64,000 nt of DNA from Methylovorus mays (GTDB taxonomy: Bacteria > Pseudomonadota > Gammaproteobacteria > Burkholderiales > Methylophilaceae): NCBI RefSeq assembly GCF_020531915.1, contig NZ_JAJAVG010000008.1:248001-312000 (forward strand), read 5' to 3'. Both the position numbers and the translations under genes were made by a program. Below the pieces are notes generated by a model, which did not search any database, had not been told where the DNA came from, and saw only the letters and a program-made list of their open reading frames with translations. This document shows, piece after piece, positions 35,414 to 43,716 of the stretch (positions are counted from its first letter, which is position 1; every line of letters begins with the position of its first letter).

Positions 35414-36754
35414 TTAATGCAGCTTGACGTGCGGCTCGGTCCGGCGAGTAATCATGCGGGCCAGCGTCTGCAAGAACACGGTGAAAAAGCCGTGCAATGC
35501 CATCAAATGCATTTTATACAGCGACTGGTACATGAAGCGGGCAAACATCCCCTCAATAAAGAGGCTGGAGCCACCTACCGAACCCATCAGGTTACCCACG
35601 GTAGTGTACTTGCCCAGGTTGACCAGTGAGCCATAGTCGCGGTATGTGTATTCTGGCAGACCGGTTGTCTTGCCAGCCACACGCTTCTTGACCGTCTTGA
35701 CCAGCATGGAAGCCTGCTGGTGTGCAGACTGTGCACGTGGAGGTACGTTCTCATCATGACCTGGCCATGGACAGGCGGCGCAATCGCCAAAGGCAAACAC
35801 ATCATCATCCAGCGTGGTTTGCAAGGTGCGACGCACTACGAGCTGGTTGATACGATTGGCCTCGAGCCCATCCAGCTGACTCAGGAAATCCGGCGCCTTG
35901 ATGCCAGCCGCCCAGACGACCAACGAGGATGGGATAAAGCGACCGCTATGGGTGTAAATACCCTTATCCGTCACTTCGGTCACGCGCTCACCGGTGTATA
36001 CATGCACTCGCAACTTGCGTAACTCAAGCTCTACCGATTGGGAGAGTCGAGGTGGCAATGCTGGCAATACACGATCACTGGCTTCAATCAGCGAGATTTT
36101 GACATCCCGGTCTGCATTGATCTTGTCCAGGCCATAGGCTGCCAGCTCACGTGTGGTGTTATGCAGCTCAGCGGCAAGCTCGACACCAGTAGCACCGGCG
36201 CCCACGATCGCCACTTCAAGTTGCCCCGCTTGCAATGGGACATTCTGAGTATGCGCACGCACCAATGCATTATGCAATCGCCGATGGAATCGTTCGGCCT
36301 GATCCTGGGTATCCAGCGCAATAGAATGCTCTCTTGCGCCGGCAATCCCGAAGTCATTCGTGGTACTGCCGATGGCAATGATCAGGGTATCGTACTTGAA
36401 GGTACGGCGCGGGATAATTTCCACGCCATCCTCGTCGTAAAAAGGCGCAATGTAGACTTCCTTTTTAGCACGATCTAACCCGTCCATGCTCCCCAGACGA
36501 AAACGGAAATGATGCCAGTGCGCCTGAGCCAGGTATTCCAGCTCATGCTTGTCCGGATTCATACTGCCAGCCGCGATCTCATGCAGCAGCGGTTTCCAGA
36601 CGTGCGTTCTGGTGCGGTCGATCAGGGTGATTTCCGCCTTACCCTTGCGCCCTAGCTTATCTCCCAGACGAGTAGCAAGCTCCAAACCTCCTGCACCACC
36701 TCCCACAATAACGACATGGTGCAAACCCGAACCTGACTCTACTTGCGATTGCAT
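35414..36754 (-). CDS. ndh: NADH dehydrogenase type II
   Basis: 446 residues. Single-subunit, non-proton-pumping NADH:quinone oxidoreductase on the inner membrane. FAD-binding VVIVGGGAGGLELATRL near 14-28, NADH-binding VAIVGAGATGVELAAEL near 180, WAAGIKAP and AFGDCAACPWPG. A C-terminal amphipathic or hydrophobic part (SSLFIEGMFARFMYQSLYKMHL) attaches it to the membrane. It lies 21 bp downstream of the lipoprotein cytochrome and on the same strand, so it is the last gene of the xox cluster here. Confidence 0.94.
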   Translation of the reverse strand: MQSQVESGSGLHHVVIVGGGAGGLELATRLGDKLGRKGKAEITLIDRTRTHVWKPLLHEIAAGSMNPDKHELEYLAQAHWHHFRFRLGSMDGLDRAKKEVYIAPFYDEDGVEIIPRRTFKYDTLIIAIGSTTNDFGIAGAREHSIALDTQDQAERFHRRLHNALVRAHTQNVPLQAGQLEVAIVGAGATGVELAAELHNTTRELAAYGLDKINADRDVKISLIEASDRVLPALPPRLSQSVELELRKLRVHVYTGERVTEVTDKGIYTHSGRFIPSSLVVWAAGIKAPDFLSQLDGLEANRINQLVVRRTLQTTLDDDVFAFGDCAACPWPGHDENVPPRAQSAHQQASMLVKTVKKRVAGKTTGLPEYTYRDYGSLVNLGKYTTVGNLMGSVGGSSLFIEGMFARFMYQSLYKMHLMALHGFFTVFLQTLARMITRRTEPHVKLH

Positions 36755-36775
36755 AAATGATGCCTTTCTTATTTG

Positions 36776-37315
36776 CTATGACTCGTTACCTGTCGCCGTG
36801 CCGTGGCTACGTATCCAGGCTATTATTTTTAGCAGTTCGTCCGGGGACAAACCATTCGATGGATCGGTAGGATCCATCAAGCCCTTACCTTTTGCTCCCA
36901 TACCACCATTGGTACCATGCCACACGGTTTCAAACATACCCTTGTTAGTGGCATCCTTGGCGTAATTATAATTGGGACCAGTCAGGTTGGGGCCAACCTG
37001 ACCTTGCGCGTCAGCACCGTGACATTGCGTGCATGAATACAGTTGGAAAAGTTTTTTACCCTTGGCAATCGCATCCTGATTGCCTACGTAAGGGTTCTTG
37101 CCTGTTGTCATAAACTCCTTGGCTTCAGGCGTATCAAACAACTCGGCTTTTATCGTGAGGGGGGAACCATCCTGAGTAGTAACAAACTTGATCATTTCAC
37201 CAGATGAGGCGTCGGCTGCCTTCTCTCCACCGCCAGCGCTATCGCCTGATTTACCACAGCCAGCCAAACCTGCCAGCAAGATAATACCCAGAGTGCTTAG
37301 TGTCATTTTTCGCAT
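36776..37315 (-). CDS. XoxG-like c-type cytochrome, predicted lipoprotein
   Basis: 179 residues. Lipobox LAGC with Cys20, then a flexible Gly/Ser/Ala linker (21-40) and a cytochrome domain with CTQCH (95-99). The core, from TQDGSPL through KNPYVGN to GGMGAKGKGLMDPTDP, is nearly the same as that of the neighbouring soluble cytochrome at 37441, so the two are tandem paralogues. It lacks the two extra cysteines of that protein. Expected to accept electrons from XoxF while attached to a membrane, probably the outer membrane because no Asp follows the Cys. Stop is 21 bp before ndh. Confidence 0.9.
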   Translation of the reverse strand: MRKMTLSTLGIILLAGLAGCGKSGDSAGGGEKAADASSGEMIKFVTTQDGSPLTIKAELFDTPEAKEFMTTGKNPYVGNQDAIAKGKKLFQLYSCTQCHGADAQGQVGPNLTGPNYNYAKDATNKGMFETVWHGTNGGMGAKGKGLMDPTDPSNGLSPDELLKIIAWIRSHGTATGNES

Positions 37316-37367
37316 TGATACTCTCCTCTATCGTTATTGATTTTACTCCAACAGATATTGCTACACA

Positions 37368-37410
37368 TAAAAAAAGCGGTCACCGCTTTTAACAATGACC
37401 GCTTTTATTT
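37368..37410 (-). terminator. Terminator between the two cytochrome genes
   Basis: On the minus strand AAAAGCGGTCA pairs perfectly with TGACCGCTTTT (11 bp, loop 13 nt), followed by TTT. A third GCGG element in the loop allows alternative pairing. It lies between the upstream soluble cytochrome gene and the lipoprotein cytochrome gene, so it would limit read-through. Confidence 0.8.
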
Positions 37411-37440
37411 TAATTAGTGCCGAATTTTAGCGATAAGCGC

Positions 37441-37944
37441 TTATTCGTTACCAGTGAACTTGCTGTGAGTTCTCACCCAGGCAACAATTTTCAACACTTC
37501 ATCTGGTGTCAGACCGTTTTCAGGATCGGTAGGATCCATCAAACCTTTACCCTTGGCACCCATACCACCATTAGTACCATGCCAGATTGTTTCAAACATG
37601 CCCTTGTTAGTCGCATTTTTTGCGTACTTGAAGTTAGGACCATGCAAGCTTGGGCCTACAGCGCCTTCAGCCTGACCGCCATGACATGCTGTGCATGAAT
37701 ACAACTGGAACAACTTCTGACCACGTTTAGTTGCAGCTTCGTTGCCGATGTAGGGGTTCTTACAGGTATCCAGGAATTGCTTTGCTTCTGGGGTATCAAA
37801 AGCTTCAGCCTTGATGTCCAGTGGCGAACCATCCTGAGTTGCGGTTAACTTACATTCGGCGCTAGCTTGCAGTGGAAGAGTCAATCCAACCAGAGCAAGC
37901 ATAGAAACAAATAACGTCGCCTTAACTGCCTTATTGCCTAACAT
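37441..37944 (-). CDS. xoxG: XoxG-like periplasmic cytochrome c
   Basis: 167 residues with signal peptide ending LQASAE. Heme motif CTACH at 84-88; extended N-terminal region before the heme and likely axial Met128 in GGMGAKGKG. Cys31 and Cys61 are additional and could form a disulfide in the mature protein. Length and features fit the cL-type acceptor of methanol dehydrogenase. Position after xoxF and xoxJ supports xoxG. Paralogue follows at 36776. Confidence 0.9.
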   Translation of the reverse strand: MLGNKAVKATLFVSMLALVGLTLPLQASAECKLTATQDGSPLDIKAEAFDTPEAKQFLDTCKNPYIGNEAATKRGQKLFQLYSCTACHGGQAEGAVGPSLHGPNFKYAKNATNKGMFETIWHGTNGGMGAKGKGLMDPTDPENGLTPDEVLKIVAWVRTHSKFTGNE

Positions 37945-38067
37945 GTCATCTCCTCGTTTGAAAATAGAGCTACAGTTTAATCATGCCAAACCATGATCAA
38001 CATGTAATACATATAACGGACAGGCGTTATTTACGGTTGACCCAAACAACCTGATAACGCCCATTCA

Positions 38068-38982
38068 TTATTCGAATTTCGGAATTACATCACCGCGCGT
38101 TTCGCGTTTCTTTTCAACGCTATCACCGGGGACGACATCCAGATGTGGAATACCAAAATCATCCAGAATCTTCATGATGTCCGCATGCCGACGATCCAGT
38201 ACTTCTTGAATCATGGCCAGACGTTCCTTGTCTTTCTTGCGCACAGCCACTGAAATATTCCAGTACTCCTTGCCATGCACATTCGTATCTTCATACTCAG
38301 GTACCGGCACAACGACCAATGGAACTTTGGACTGTTTGGCATAATACCCACCAATTGGCCCCCAGACAATGGCGATATCAATATCACCTTTGACCAGATC
38401 GTCAATCATGAAACTGGGAGGCAGATTCAAGTCGCGCTGAATACGATAAGGACGGGCATTTTCCATTAAGCCTTTATCGTAAATTGGACGGGATGGTGGA
38501 GTCTGCCCCACAACACCGATAATGCCTTTACGCAAATCAGGGGAGTCCCAATCCGTGATATTGAGGTTACTTTCCTTACGTGTAACAAAGACATACCCTG
38601 AGCGGTAGTAAGGCTTTGACGTCAGCACCATATCATTGCCAGCCACGGTTCCCATGATGACATCGCATCGATGTGCATTCAGAGTATTACGGATATAACC
38701 CATGCGGTCATACCAGAACTGATACGATAATTTCTTACCCAGATCCTGGGCAATAAGTTGTGCAATCTTGTTCTCAAAACCTTCTTGTCTTGAGTTTGAA
38801 TAAGGCAAATTATCCTGGTCTGCACAGACCTTGAATTCTGTTGGATCATCAATCCGGGAAGGTTCGCCACCACGGCCAACGTTTGGATCGACTTCCAGAG
38901 TATTATCATCTGCGGCAAATGCACCATTTGCCAGGGCAGTGAAGAGTAAAACCAGCGATACTTTTTTCAAATTAATCAGCAT
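38068..38982 (-). CDS. xoxJ: XoxJ, periplasmic solute-binding-like protein of methanol dehydrogenase cluster
   Basis: 304 residues; signal peptide ending GAFAAD. The fold is that of family 3 solute-binding proteins: FKVCADQDNLPYSNS..GFENKIAQLIAQDLG, then DVIMGTVAGNDMVLTSKPYYRSGYVFV. MxaJ/XoxJ proteins of this type occur with PQQ methanol dehydrogenases and are thought to help activate or mature the enzyme. 134 bp downstream of xoxF, with an intrinsic terminator between them, so it will be expressed less than xoxF or from its own promoter. Confidence 0.93.
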   Translation of the reverse strand: MLINLKKVSLVLLFTALANGAFAADDNTLEVDPNVGRGGEPSRIDDPTEFKVCADQDNLPYSNSRQEGFENKIAQLIAQDLGKKLSYQFWYDRMGYIRNTLNAHRCDVIMGTVAGNDMVLTSKPYYRSGYVFVTRKESNLNITDWDSPDLRKGIIGVVGQTPPSRPIYDKGLMENARPYRIQRDLNLPPSFMIDDLVKGDIDIAIVWGPIGGYYAKQSKVPLVVVPVPEYEDTNVHGKEYWNISVAVRKKDKERLAMIQEVLDRRHADIMKILDDFGIPHLDVVPGDSVEKKRETRGDVIPKFE

Positions 38983-39036
38983 TACCTTTGTCCTCGTGTC
39001 TGTTAGCGGCCTATTTTATCTTCTTATAATAATAAA

Positions 39037-39062
39037 AAGCACCCCGCCGAAGCGGGGTGCTT
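39037..39062 (-). terminator. Strong terminator directly after xoxF
   Basis: AAGCACCCCGC pairs with GCGGGGTGCTT (11 bp). Read on the minus strand, the loop is TTCG, an extra-stable tetraloop, followed by TTTATTATT. It separates xoxF from xoxJ and the cytochromes, giving a high xoxF to accessory ratio. Confidence 0.92.
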
Positions 39063-39116
39063 ATGTGACACACTAACTAACGGTTAGTTCTGTAAATATT
39101 TGAATTTCTTCAACTA

Positions 39117-40994
39117 TTACAGGCTGAACACGTTCAGTGCACCGCCGCCAGGAGCAGCGTTGTACTTGGTCAGTTCCTTGTAGCCACCAGCTGCACCCAG
39201 TGCATCGGTGTCATTGGTCATACCAAGGTTCATCGCCACGCCAGCCCAACCGCCGATACCGGACAGTACGCCAACGTATTGCTTACCCTTGTGGCTGTAT
39301 GTGAAGGCATTGCCGATCACACCAGAACCCACTTGGAACTTCCACAACAGCTTACCAGTTTGTGCATCAACTGCCTTGAAGTCACGTTCCAGTGTACCGT
39401 AGAACACCAGGTCAGAAGCAGTAGTCAGAACACCACCCCATGACGAGAACTTCTCTTTGTTGTACCAAACTGCTTTACCCTTCAATGGATCCCAGGCTTC
39501 GAAACCGCCCATTACGCCATCTGGACCAGCAAACATGGTCAGAGTAGCGCCAACCCATGGTTGACCAGCAACGTACTTGGACTCAACTGGCTCGTAAGTC
39601 ATACATACGTGGTTCAATGGGATGTACATCAGACCAGTGCGTGGCGAGTAAGCCATTGGCTGTTGGTCCTTAACACCCAAAGCTGCTGGGCAGATGCCCT
39701 TGGCATTGTAGTCTTGGTGAGTAGAAGCCTTAGCATCCTTATGAGGAACGCCAGACTTCAAGTCAACATGGGTAGCCCAGTTGATGAAGGGGTGAGCTTT
39801 TTCAGCAACCAGCAGGGTGCCGTCAACAGCGTCAAATGTGTAGTTGAAACCGTTACGGTCAGTGTGGAATGCGTACTTCTTGCCACCCTTTTCGAACAGA
39901 ACAACTTCGTTGATGCCGTCATAATCCCACTCATCGTGAGGAGTCATTTGATAACCCCACTTGGCCATACCAGTGTCCAAGTCACGTGCGAAAATAGTCA
40001 TGGACCACTTGTTGTCACCAGGACGTACGTCTGGGTTCCAAACAGATGGGTTACCAGTACCGTAGTACACCAGGTTCAACTTAGGATCATATGGCCACCA
40101 GCCCCATACGGAACCGCCGCCGTGTTCCCAGCCGTTTTTAACAGCTTGTGGCTTCAACCAGGTCTTAACGCCCAGGTCTTTTTCAGGGAACTTCAGTTGG
40201 TCCTTGGACAGAGCCTTGAAAGAACCGCCTTCTTTGTTACCACCGTTTACGTCTTGGTATACAGACAGAGCGCTGTAGTGTGGGTTAGCGCTGTTGAAAT
40301 CAGCACCAATCAGCACTTCGCTGTCAGGACCAGTGGAGTAGGCCTTCCATGCCAGGGAGCCGTCTTTCAGGTTGTAAGCAGCGATAAAGCAGCGAACACC
40401 GAATTCAGCACCGGAGCAACCGGTCAGAACCTTGTCCTTGATAACATGAGGAGCGTTGGTGTTAGTAGCACCGACCTTAGGATCAGTGTTCTTAACATCC
40501 CAAACCTTGGCGCCAGTCTTAGCGTCAAGAGCAACCAGCATGCCGTCATTTTGTTGCAAGAAGATCTTGCCGTCGCCGAAGCCCAGACCGCGGCTTACGT
40601 TATCGCAGCACAGAACAGCTTGTACGGATGGGTCTTGCTTAGGGAAGTACGACCAGATGATCTTTTGGTTGTCGTTCAGGTCCAGAGCGTAAACGTTGTT
40701 TGGGAATGCAGTGTGAACATACATAACACCGTTAACAACGATTGGGGAACCTTCGTGACCACGGTTAACACCGGTAGCGAATGTCCAGGCAGCCTTCAGG
40801 TTCTTAACGTTACCCTTGTTGATTTGGTTCAGGGTACTGTAGGCTTGGTTGTTGTGCTGACCGCGGGGGTGTGCCCAGTTGTTTGGGTTGGCCATCGCAG
40901 CCTCTTGGTCTGCAGCAGCAGAAGCAACCATAGGAAGAGCCATGCTCATACCGATTGCCACGCCCAGAGCCAATTTAATCTTGCTCATCTCCAT
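39117..40994 (-). CDS. xoxF: Lanthanide-dependent PQQ methanol dehydrogenase XoxF
   Basis: 625 residues; signal peptide to about residue 27 (VASAAAD). Eight-bladed quinoprotein propeller. Vicinal Cys129-Cys130 that stacks on PQQ; metal ligands Glu197 (SGAEFG) and Asn315 (GTGNPS); catalytic Asp357 in PHDEWDYDG and Asp359 two residues later. This second Asp is the mark of XoxF; calcium-type MxaF has Ala there. Oxidises methanol to formaldehyde or formate in the periplasm and passes electrons to XoxG. GGAG lies 8 bp upstream of this ATG. No mxaI-like small subunit is beside it, also typical of xoxF. Confidence 0.97.
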   Translation of the reverse strand: MEMSKIKLALGVAIGMSMALPMVASAAADQEAAMANPNNWAHPRGQHNNQAYSTLNQINKGNVKNLKAAWTFATGVNRGHEGSPIVVNGVMYVHTAFPNNVYALDLNDNQKIIWSYFPKQDPSVQAVLCCDNVSRGLGFGDGKIFLQQNDGMLVALDAKTGAKVWDVKNTDPKVGATNTNAPHVIKDKVLTGCSGAEFGVRCFIAAYNLKDGSLAWKAYSTGPDSEVLIGADFNSANPHYSALSVYQDVNGGNKEGGSFKALSKDQLKFPEKDLGVKTWLKPQAVKNGWEHGGGSVWGWWPYDPKLNLVYYGTGNPSVWNPDVRPGDNKWSMTIFARDLDTGMAKWGYQMTPHDEWDYDGINEVVLFEKGGKKYAFHTDRNGFNYTFDAVDGTLLVAEKAHPFINWATHVDLKSGVPHKDAKASTHQDYNAKGICPAALGVKDQQPMAYSPRTGLMYIPLNHVCMTYEPVESKYVAGQPWVGATLTMFAGPDGVMGGFEAWDPLKGKAVWYNKEKFSSWGGVLTTASDLVFYGTLERDFKAVDAQTGKLLWKFQVGSGVIGNAFTYSHKGKQYVGVLSGIGGWAGVAMNLGMTNDTDALGAAGGYKELTKYNAAPGGGALNVFSL

Positions 40995-41187
40995 TTTAAA
41001 TCTCCATAGTTGTTACTACTAAGGGTTTAATCAAAGCGCTAACTAGATAACTGCCACCTATTTATTGTTATAGGTTTTTACGGCATATTTAGTTGTTGCT
41101 CTCACTCACCTTATAAGTGAGTTGATCCGAATATTAGATCACTCCAAAATGTTTTGCAATACTCTATTTACATTTTATTTACAATTA

Positions 41188-41220
41188 AGTTTTTCCCTTG
41201 TGCAGAATGAGTTTTTCCCT
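41188..41220. promoter_or_regulatory. Two 11-bp direct repeats in the xoxF-pip intergenic region
   Basis: AGTTTTTCCCT occurs at 41188-41198 and again at 41210-41220, exactly 22 bp apart, about two helical turns. The 277-bp region between the divergent xoxF and pip genes is AT-rich and holds the xoxF promoter. The repeats could be activator sites for xoxF (about 190 bp upstream) or for pip (about 50 bp upstream). A weaker inverted repeat ACTCAC / GTGAGT lies at 41104-41122. Confidence 0.45.
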
Positions 41221-41271
41221 AAATTACAAAATAATCATCACTAAATAAAACAAAGAGTTACCATAAACCAC

Positions 41272-42222
41272 ATGAATAATTCGCACACTTACAATTTGTT
41301 TCCAGAAATCCTCCCTTACCGTAGCGACTGGCTAAATGTATCTGCCAGGCATCAGATTTACTTTGAGGAGTGCGGCAATCCCGCCGGCCCTGCGGTGGTC
41401 TTTCTGCATGGCGGACCAGGCAGCGGCTGCAACCCGGCCCAGCGGCGCTATTTTGACCCAGCCTATTACCGCATTATTCTGCTGGACCAGCGGGGCTGCG
41501 GCCGCAGCCTGCCCCATGGCTGCACGGAAGAGAACACGACGGATCTGCTCGTAAGCGATATTGAGCAGCTACGCGAGCACTTGAGCATCGAGCGCTGGCT
41601 GGTATTCGGTGGCTCATGGGGCAGCACGCTGGCACTGTGTTATGCCATCGCACACCCTGACAAGGTTCGCGGCCTGATACTTCGCGGCATATTCTTGAGT
41701 CGCCCATCAGAGCTCGATTGGTTTCTGGGCGATGTGAAACACTTTTACCCAGAGGCATGGCAAAAGCTGCTTGCGTATCTGCCAGAAGAAGATCGTGGTG
41801 ACGTGCTGCAGGCTTACGGAAAACTGGTCTTCAATGATGATCCGGCGATTAGTGCCCCAGCTGCCGTGCGCTGGAATGCGTTTGAAGGCAGCATCATGAC
41901 ACTGCTGCCCGGCAAGAACGAAAGCTCAGCCAGCAATGAAGTACACATTGCGCGCGCCCGGGTGCAGATTCACTATATAAAGAATCTGTGCTTTGTCGGT
42001 CAGCGGGATTTGCTGGAAGAAGCCAAAGCTCTGGCACACATCCCTTCCGTTATTGTGCAAGGGCGCTATGACATGGTCTGCCCGCCGATTAGCGCCTATG
42101 AACTGCATGCCGCCATGCCTCATGCATCGCTGCATATGGTGCCGGATGCGGGACACTCAGGCATGGAAGCAGGCACGCTTTCGGCACTGGTCGCTGCCAC
42201 CGAAGAGTTTAAAAAGCTGTAA
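41272..42222 (+). CDS. pip: Proline iminopeptidase
   Basis: 316 residues, alpha/beta hydrolase of the S33 family. Oxyanion motif HGGPGSGCNP near 46-55, LDQRGCGRS, nucleophile elbow GGSWGS near 112, catalytic Asp in GRYDMVCP and His in DAGHSGME. Removes N-terminal proline from peptides in the cytoplasm. Divergent from xoxF. Confidence 0.95.
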   Translation: MNNSHTYNLFPEILPYRSDWLNVSARHQIYFEECGNPAGPAVVFLHGGPGSGCNPAQRRYFDPAYYRIILLDQRGCGRSLPHGCTEENTTDLLVSDIEQLREHLSIERWLVFGGSWGSTLALCYAIAHPDKVRGLILRGIFLSRPSELDWFLGDVKHFYPEAWQKLLAYLPEEDRGDVLQAYGKLVFNDDPAISAPAAVRWNAFEGSIMTLLPGKNESSASNEVHIARARVQIHYIKNLCFVGQRDLLEEAKALAHIPSVIVQGRYDMVCPPISAYELHAAMPHASLHMVPDAGHSGMEAGTLSALVAATEEFKKL

Positions 42223-42360
42223 GCATGCCGAGCCAGCTTGTAGACTTGCGGCTGGCTCGCTATCTAAGGTTTAATGCAGCAGCACTCCCCCATTTAACTA
42301 CGCTCTATTTAACTCACGAACTATTTAATTTGCGCAATATCCAGGTGGCGATAAAACAAG

Positions 42361-43641
42361 TTGGCGATCAAGCTCAATCAAGTTAAAGACATAGGCAACC
42401 ACCCGGCACTTGCCATGCCGCTCAACGCCTACGCCAGGCGGCGTTATCGCACGCCCTTTTTCATCTTTCGCGAGACCCTGAGCGCATTTCAGCTGCATAA
42501 CGGCTTCAGCATTTCGGCATCGTTATCCTTTTATGCCATGTTTGCGCTGATCCCCATGGCGCTGCTGATTTTTTTCATGCTGAGCCATCTGGTGGTGTCA
42601 TCCAACTACGCCATCGTCAAGCTAGCCATCCTCACCAGCAACCTGGTGCCCAAGTTCAGCCACCGGATCATGATCGAGGTCTATAACGTTTCCAAACACC
42701 AGGCAGTGTGGGGAGCGTTTGGCATGTTCGCGCTATTCTGGATTGTGACGCCACTGGCCGGGGCCTTGCGCTCGGCCTTTCACACGATTGCTTCCATGGT
42801 GGAAGAACCCTCGTTCATCAAACGCAAGATCAAGGATGTGTTTGGCGTTCTCGGCATCTTGCTGCTGTTCTTCATCTTTACCCTCATGGGTCTGGGGCTG
42901 GAAAAAGTCATCGACTTCGTTAATCCGTCCGCACGACATACGCAGCTGATCGACACTCTCAGTTCCATTGCTATCTGCACCGTACTGATCGCCATTTTTT
43001 ACCGCATCTTCTTCCCGGCGCGCATTTCGCTCAAAAACATCCTCATCGGTTCTGCCATTACCGGCATCATGTGGATCGCCATGCGTCCCGCCTTCGGGCT
43101 TTTTCTTTCGCTTAATCAATCTTACGACACCGTATTTGGCGGCATGAAAAACATGTTCATCTCGATTGGCTGGCTGTATTACACCTTTGCTGTGTTCCTG
43201 CTGGGCACCGAGCTGATCTCCACTCTGCATAAAAAAGACGTTTTATTGCTACGTGGTTTGTTTGGCGAATTACCAAAAGACAAAGAACACTACTTACAGG
43301 AACTGATGAATCGCTACGGCAAAATCTACCAGCGCGATGAATATGTTTTTCGTCAGGGCGAGCATGGCCTGGATCTCTATTACATTGTCATGGGCAAAGT
43401 GCAATTGATTTTCCCCGGCGGCACCATTCGCGAGATCGGCCCCGGTGACTACTTTGGTGAAATGGCCCTGCTAACCGATAGCCCGCGCGTGGCCGATGCC
43501 AAGGTGATCACCGACCATGCCGATATCGTGATTATCAGCGCCGACAACATCGAAACTCTGCTCATGGGTGAACCCAAGGTCGCCATGCGTTTTCTCAAGC
43601 ACATGGCACGCCGTCTGCAACACAGCAACCACACGCTCTAA
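42361..43641 (+). CDS. YihY/BrkB-family membrane protein fused to a cyclic-nucleotide-binding domain
   Basis: 426 residues. Residues ~40-300 are the YihY domain with six hydrophobic helices (FSISASLSFYAMFALIPMALL first, FISIGWLYYTFAVFLLG last). Residues ~320-426 form a cyclic-nucleotide-binding domain: YVFRQGEHGLDLYYIVMGKVQL and a phosphate-binding cassette GDYFGEMALLTDSPRVADA with the key Glu and Arg retained. Most YihY proteins end before this domain. The start is TTG 42361; ATG 42415 is an alternative. The old label RNase BN for YihY is wrong; true role unknown. The fusion suggests gating by cAMP or a related ligand. Confidence 0.88.
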   Translation: MAIKLNQVKDIGNHPALAMPLNAYARRRYRTPFFIFRETLSAFQLHNGFSISASLSFYAMFALIPMALLIFFMLSHLVVSSNYAIVKLAILTSNLVPKFSHRIMIEVYNVSKHQAVWGAFGMFALFWIVTPLAGALRSAFHTIASMVEEPSFIKRKIKDVFGVLGILLLFFIFTLMGLGLEKVIDFVNPSARHTQLIDTLSSIAICTVLIAIFYRIFFPARISLKNILIGSAITGIMWIAMRPAFGLFLSLNQSYDTVFGGMKNMFISIGWLYYTFAVFLLGTELISTLHKKDVLLLRGLFGELPKDKEHYLQELMNRYGKIYQRDEYVFRQGEHGLDLYYIVMGKVQLIFPGGTIREIGPGDYFGEMALLTDSPRVADAKVITDHADIVIISADNIETLLMGEPKVAMRFLKHMARRLQHSNHTL

Positions 43642-43716
43642 GCCTGCGATTTTTCAATAGAAATTCCGGTAAAATGCCGACCTTAACCCGCCAAACCATT
43701 TAACCTTGTTTCAAAC

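Noticed and set aside
39561-41009. Long plus-strand open frame opposite xoxF
   Set aside because: It is the complement of the strongly conserved xoxF gene; its translation is rich in Val/Gln without any family pattern, an effect of the codon use of xoxF.
42280-42345. Repeated ATTTAACT-like words upstream of the YihY fusion
   Set aside because: Copies are imperfect and unevenly spaced in AT-rich DNA; not distinguishable from chance.
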